Part shown: piece by piece, positions 5,059 through 5,109 of the stretch
How the letters are laid out: each line of letters opens with the position of its first letter
How positions within the stretch are numbered: the stretch's first letter is position 1
Assembly (NCBI GenBank): GCA_947381875.1
Contig: CANCXY010000241.1
Coordinates: 1-5,109 of the forward strand
Reading direction: 5' to 3'
From: an uncultured Clostridia bacterium
Lineage (GTDB): Bacteria > Bacillota > Clostridia > Oscillospirales > Ruminococcaceae
Length of the DNA: 5,109 bases
Position numbers and translations under genes: made by a program
The notes under the pieces: model-generated
The model's input: only the letters and a program-made list of their open reading frames with translations
Told to the model about the DNA's origin: nothing
The model's database searches: none

Positions 5059-5074
5059 TTGGGCTGCCGCCCAA
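5059..5074. repeat. Palindrome upstream of prmA (inner)
   Basis: TTGGGC (5059-5064) and GCCCAA (5069-5074) form a 6-bp stem with a 4-nt loop, starting 7 nt upstream of the prmA ribosome binding site. No U tract follows on either strand, so it is not a typical terminator. It may be part of a repeated intergenic element together with the palindrome at 5081-5101. Confidence 0.5.
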
Positions 5075-5080
5075 ACCTGC

Positions 5081-5101
5081 CCAAAGGGCGCTGCCCTTTG
5101 G
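5081..5101. repeat. Palindrome upstream of prmA (outer)
   Basis: CCAAAGGGC (5081-5089) and GCCCTTTGG (5093-5101) are a perfect 9-bp inverted repeat with a 3-nt loop. No U tract follows on the minus strand, where TTTGGGC of the next palindrome comes soon after. The form resembles REP-like intergenic palindromes often seen in clostridial genomes; that comparison is from memory. It may extend past the right edge. Confidence 0.6.
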
Positions 5102-5109
5102 AATCCTGC

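Noticed and set aside
1..5109. CRISPR array, tRNA, rRNA or complete insertion sequence
   Set aside because: No regularly spaced direct repeats, no cloverleaf-like or rRNA-like sequence, and no paired terminal inverted repeats with a transposase were seen.

Overview
The window looks like chromosomal DNA of a low-to-mid GC Gram-positive anaerobe, probably a gut Clostridia member (Oscillospiraceae or Lachnospiraceae-like). This is inferred from the AGGAGG-type ribosome binding sites, GTG and TTG starts, sigma-A style promoters, the prmA-rsmE gene order and a Gly/Ser-linked surface lipoprotein. No ribosomal RNA or species marker is present, so the taxon is not proven. All supported genes lie on the minus strand, so transcription runs from right to left.

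Right part (about 5109 to 2240). Two palindromes precede prmA (ribosomal protein L11 methyltransferase). It is followed after 14 nt by rsmE (16S rRNA m3U1498 methyltransferase). Next, after a 54 nt gap, comes a VanY/LdcB-type M15 peptidase made as a lipoprotein with a long repetitive Gly/Ser/Thr stalk. A strong intrinsic terminator at 2246-2270 closes this probable operon. The first two genes modify the translation machinery; the third trims peptidoglycan peptides outside the cell.

Middle (about 2240 to 1250). A single-gene unit encodes a TVP38/TMEM64 (DedA-like, VTT domain) membrane protein. Its upstream region is unusually structured: a 13-bp inverted repeat whose downstream arm contains the start codon, with three small hairpins enclosed between the arms. 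An intrinsic terminator (1253-1283) follows the gene.

Left part (about 1250 to 1). A vapBC toxin-antitoxin operon has a good promoter and a near-perfect 22-bp palindrome between and over the promoter elements, the probable autoregulatory operator. The two genes overlap by ATGA. A previously untracked 30-codon ORF overlaps the vapC stop in the same way and ends just before a terminator (431-453). The left edge cuts a PD-(D/E)XK nuclease/putative transposase family gene with a near-consensus promoter overlapped by a 7-bp inverted repeat. This left part is visibly more AT-rich between genes and carries accessory gene types, so it is probably the more mobile portion of the locus.

The core proteins belong to known families. 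The least explained elements are the structured TVP38 leader, the small ORF after vapC and the repeat-built stalk of the lipoprotein.
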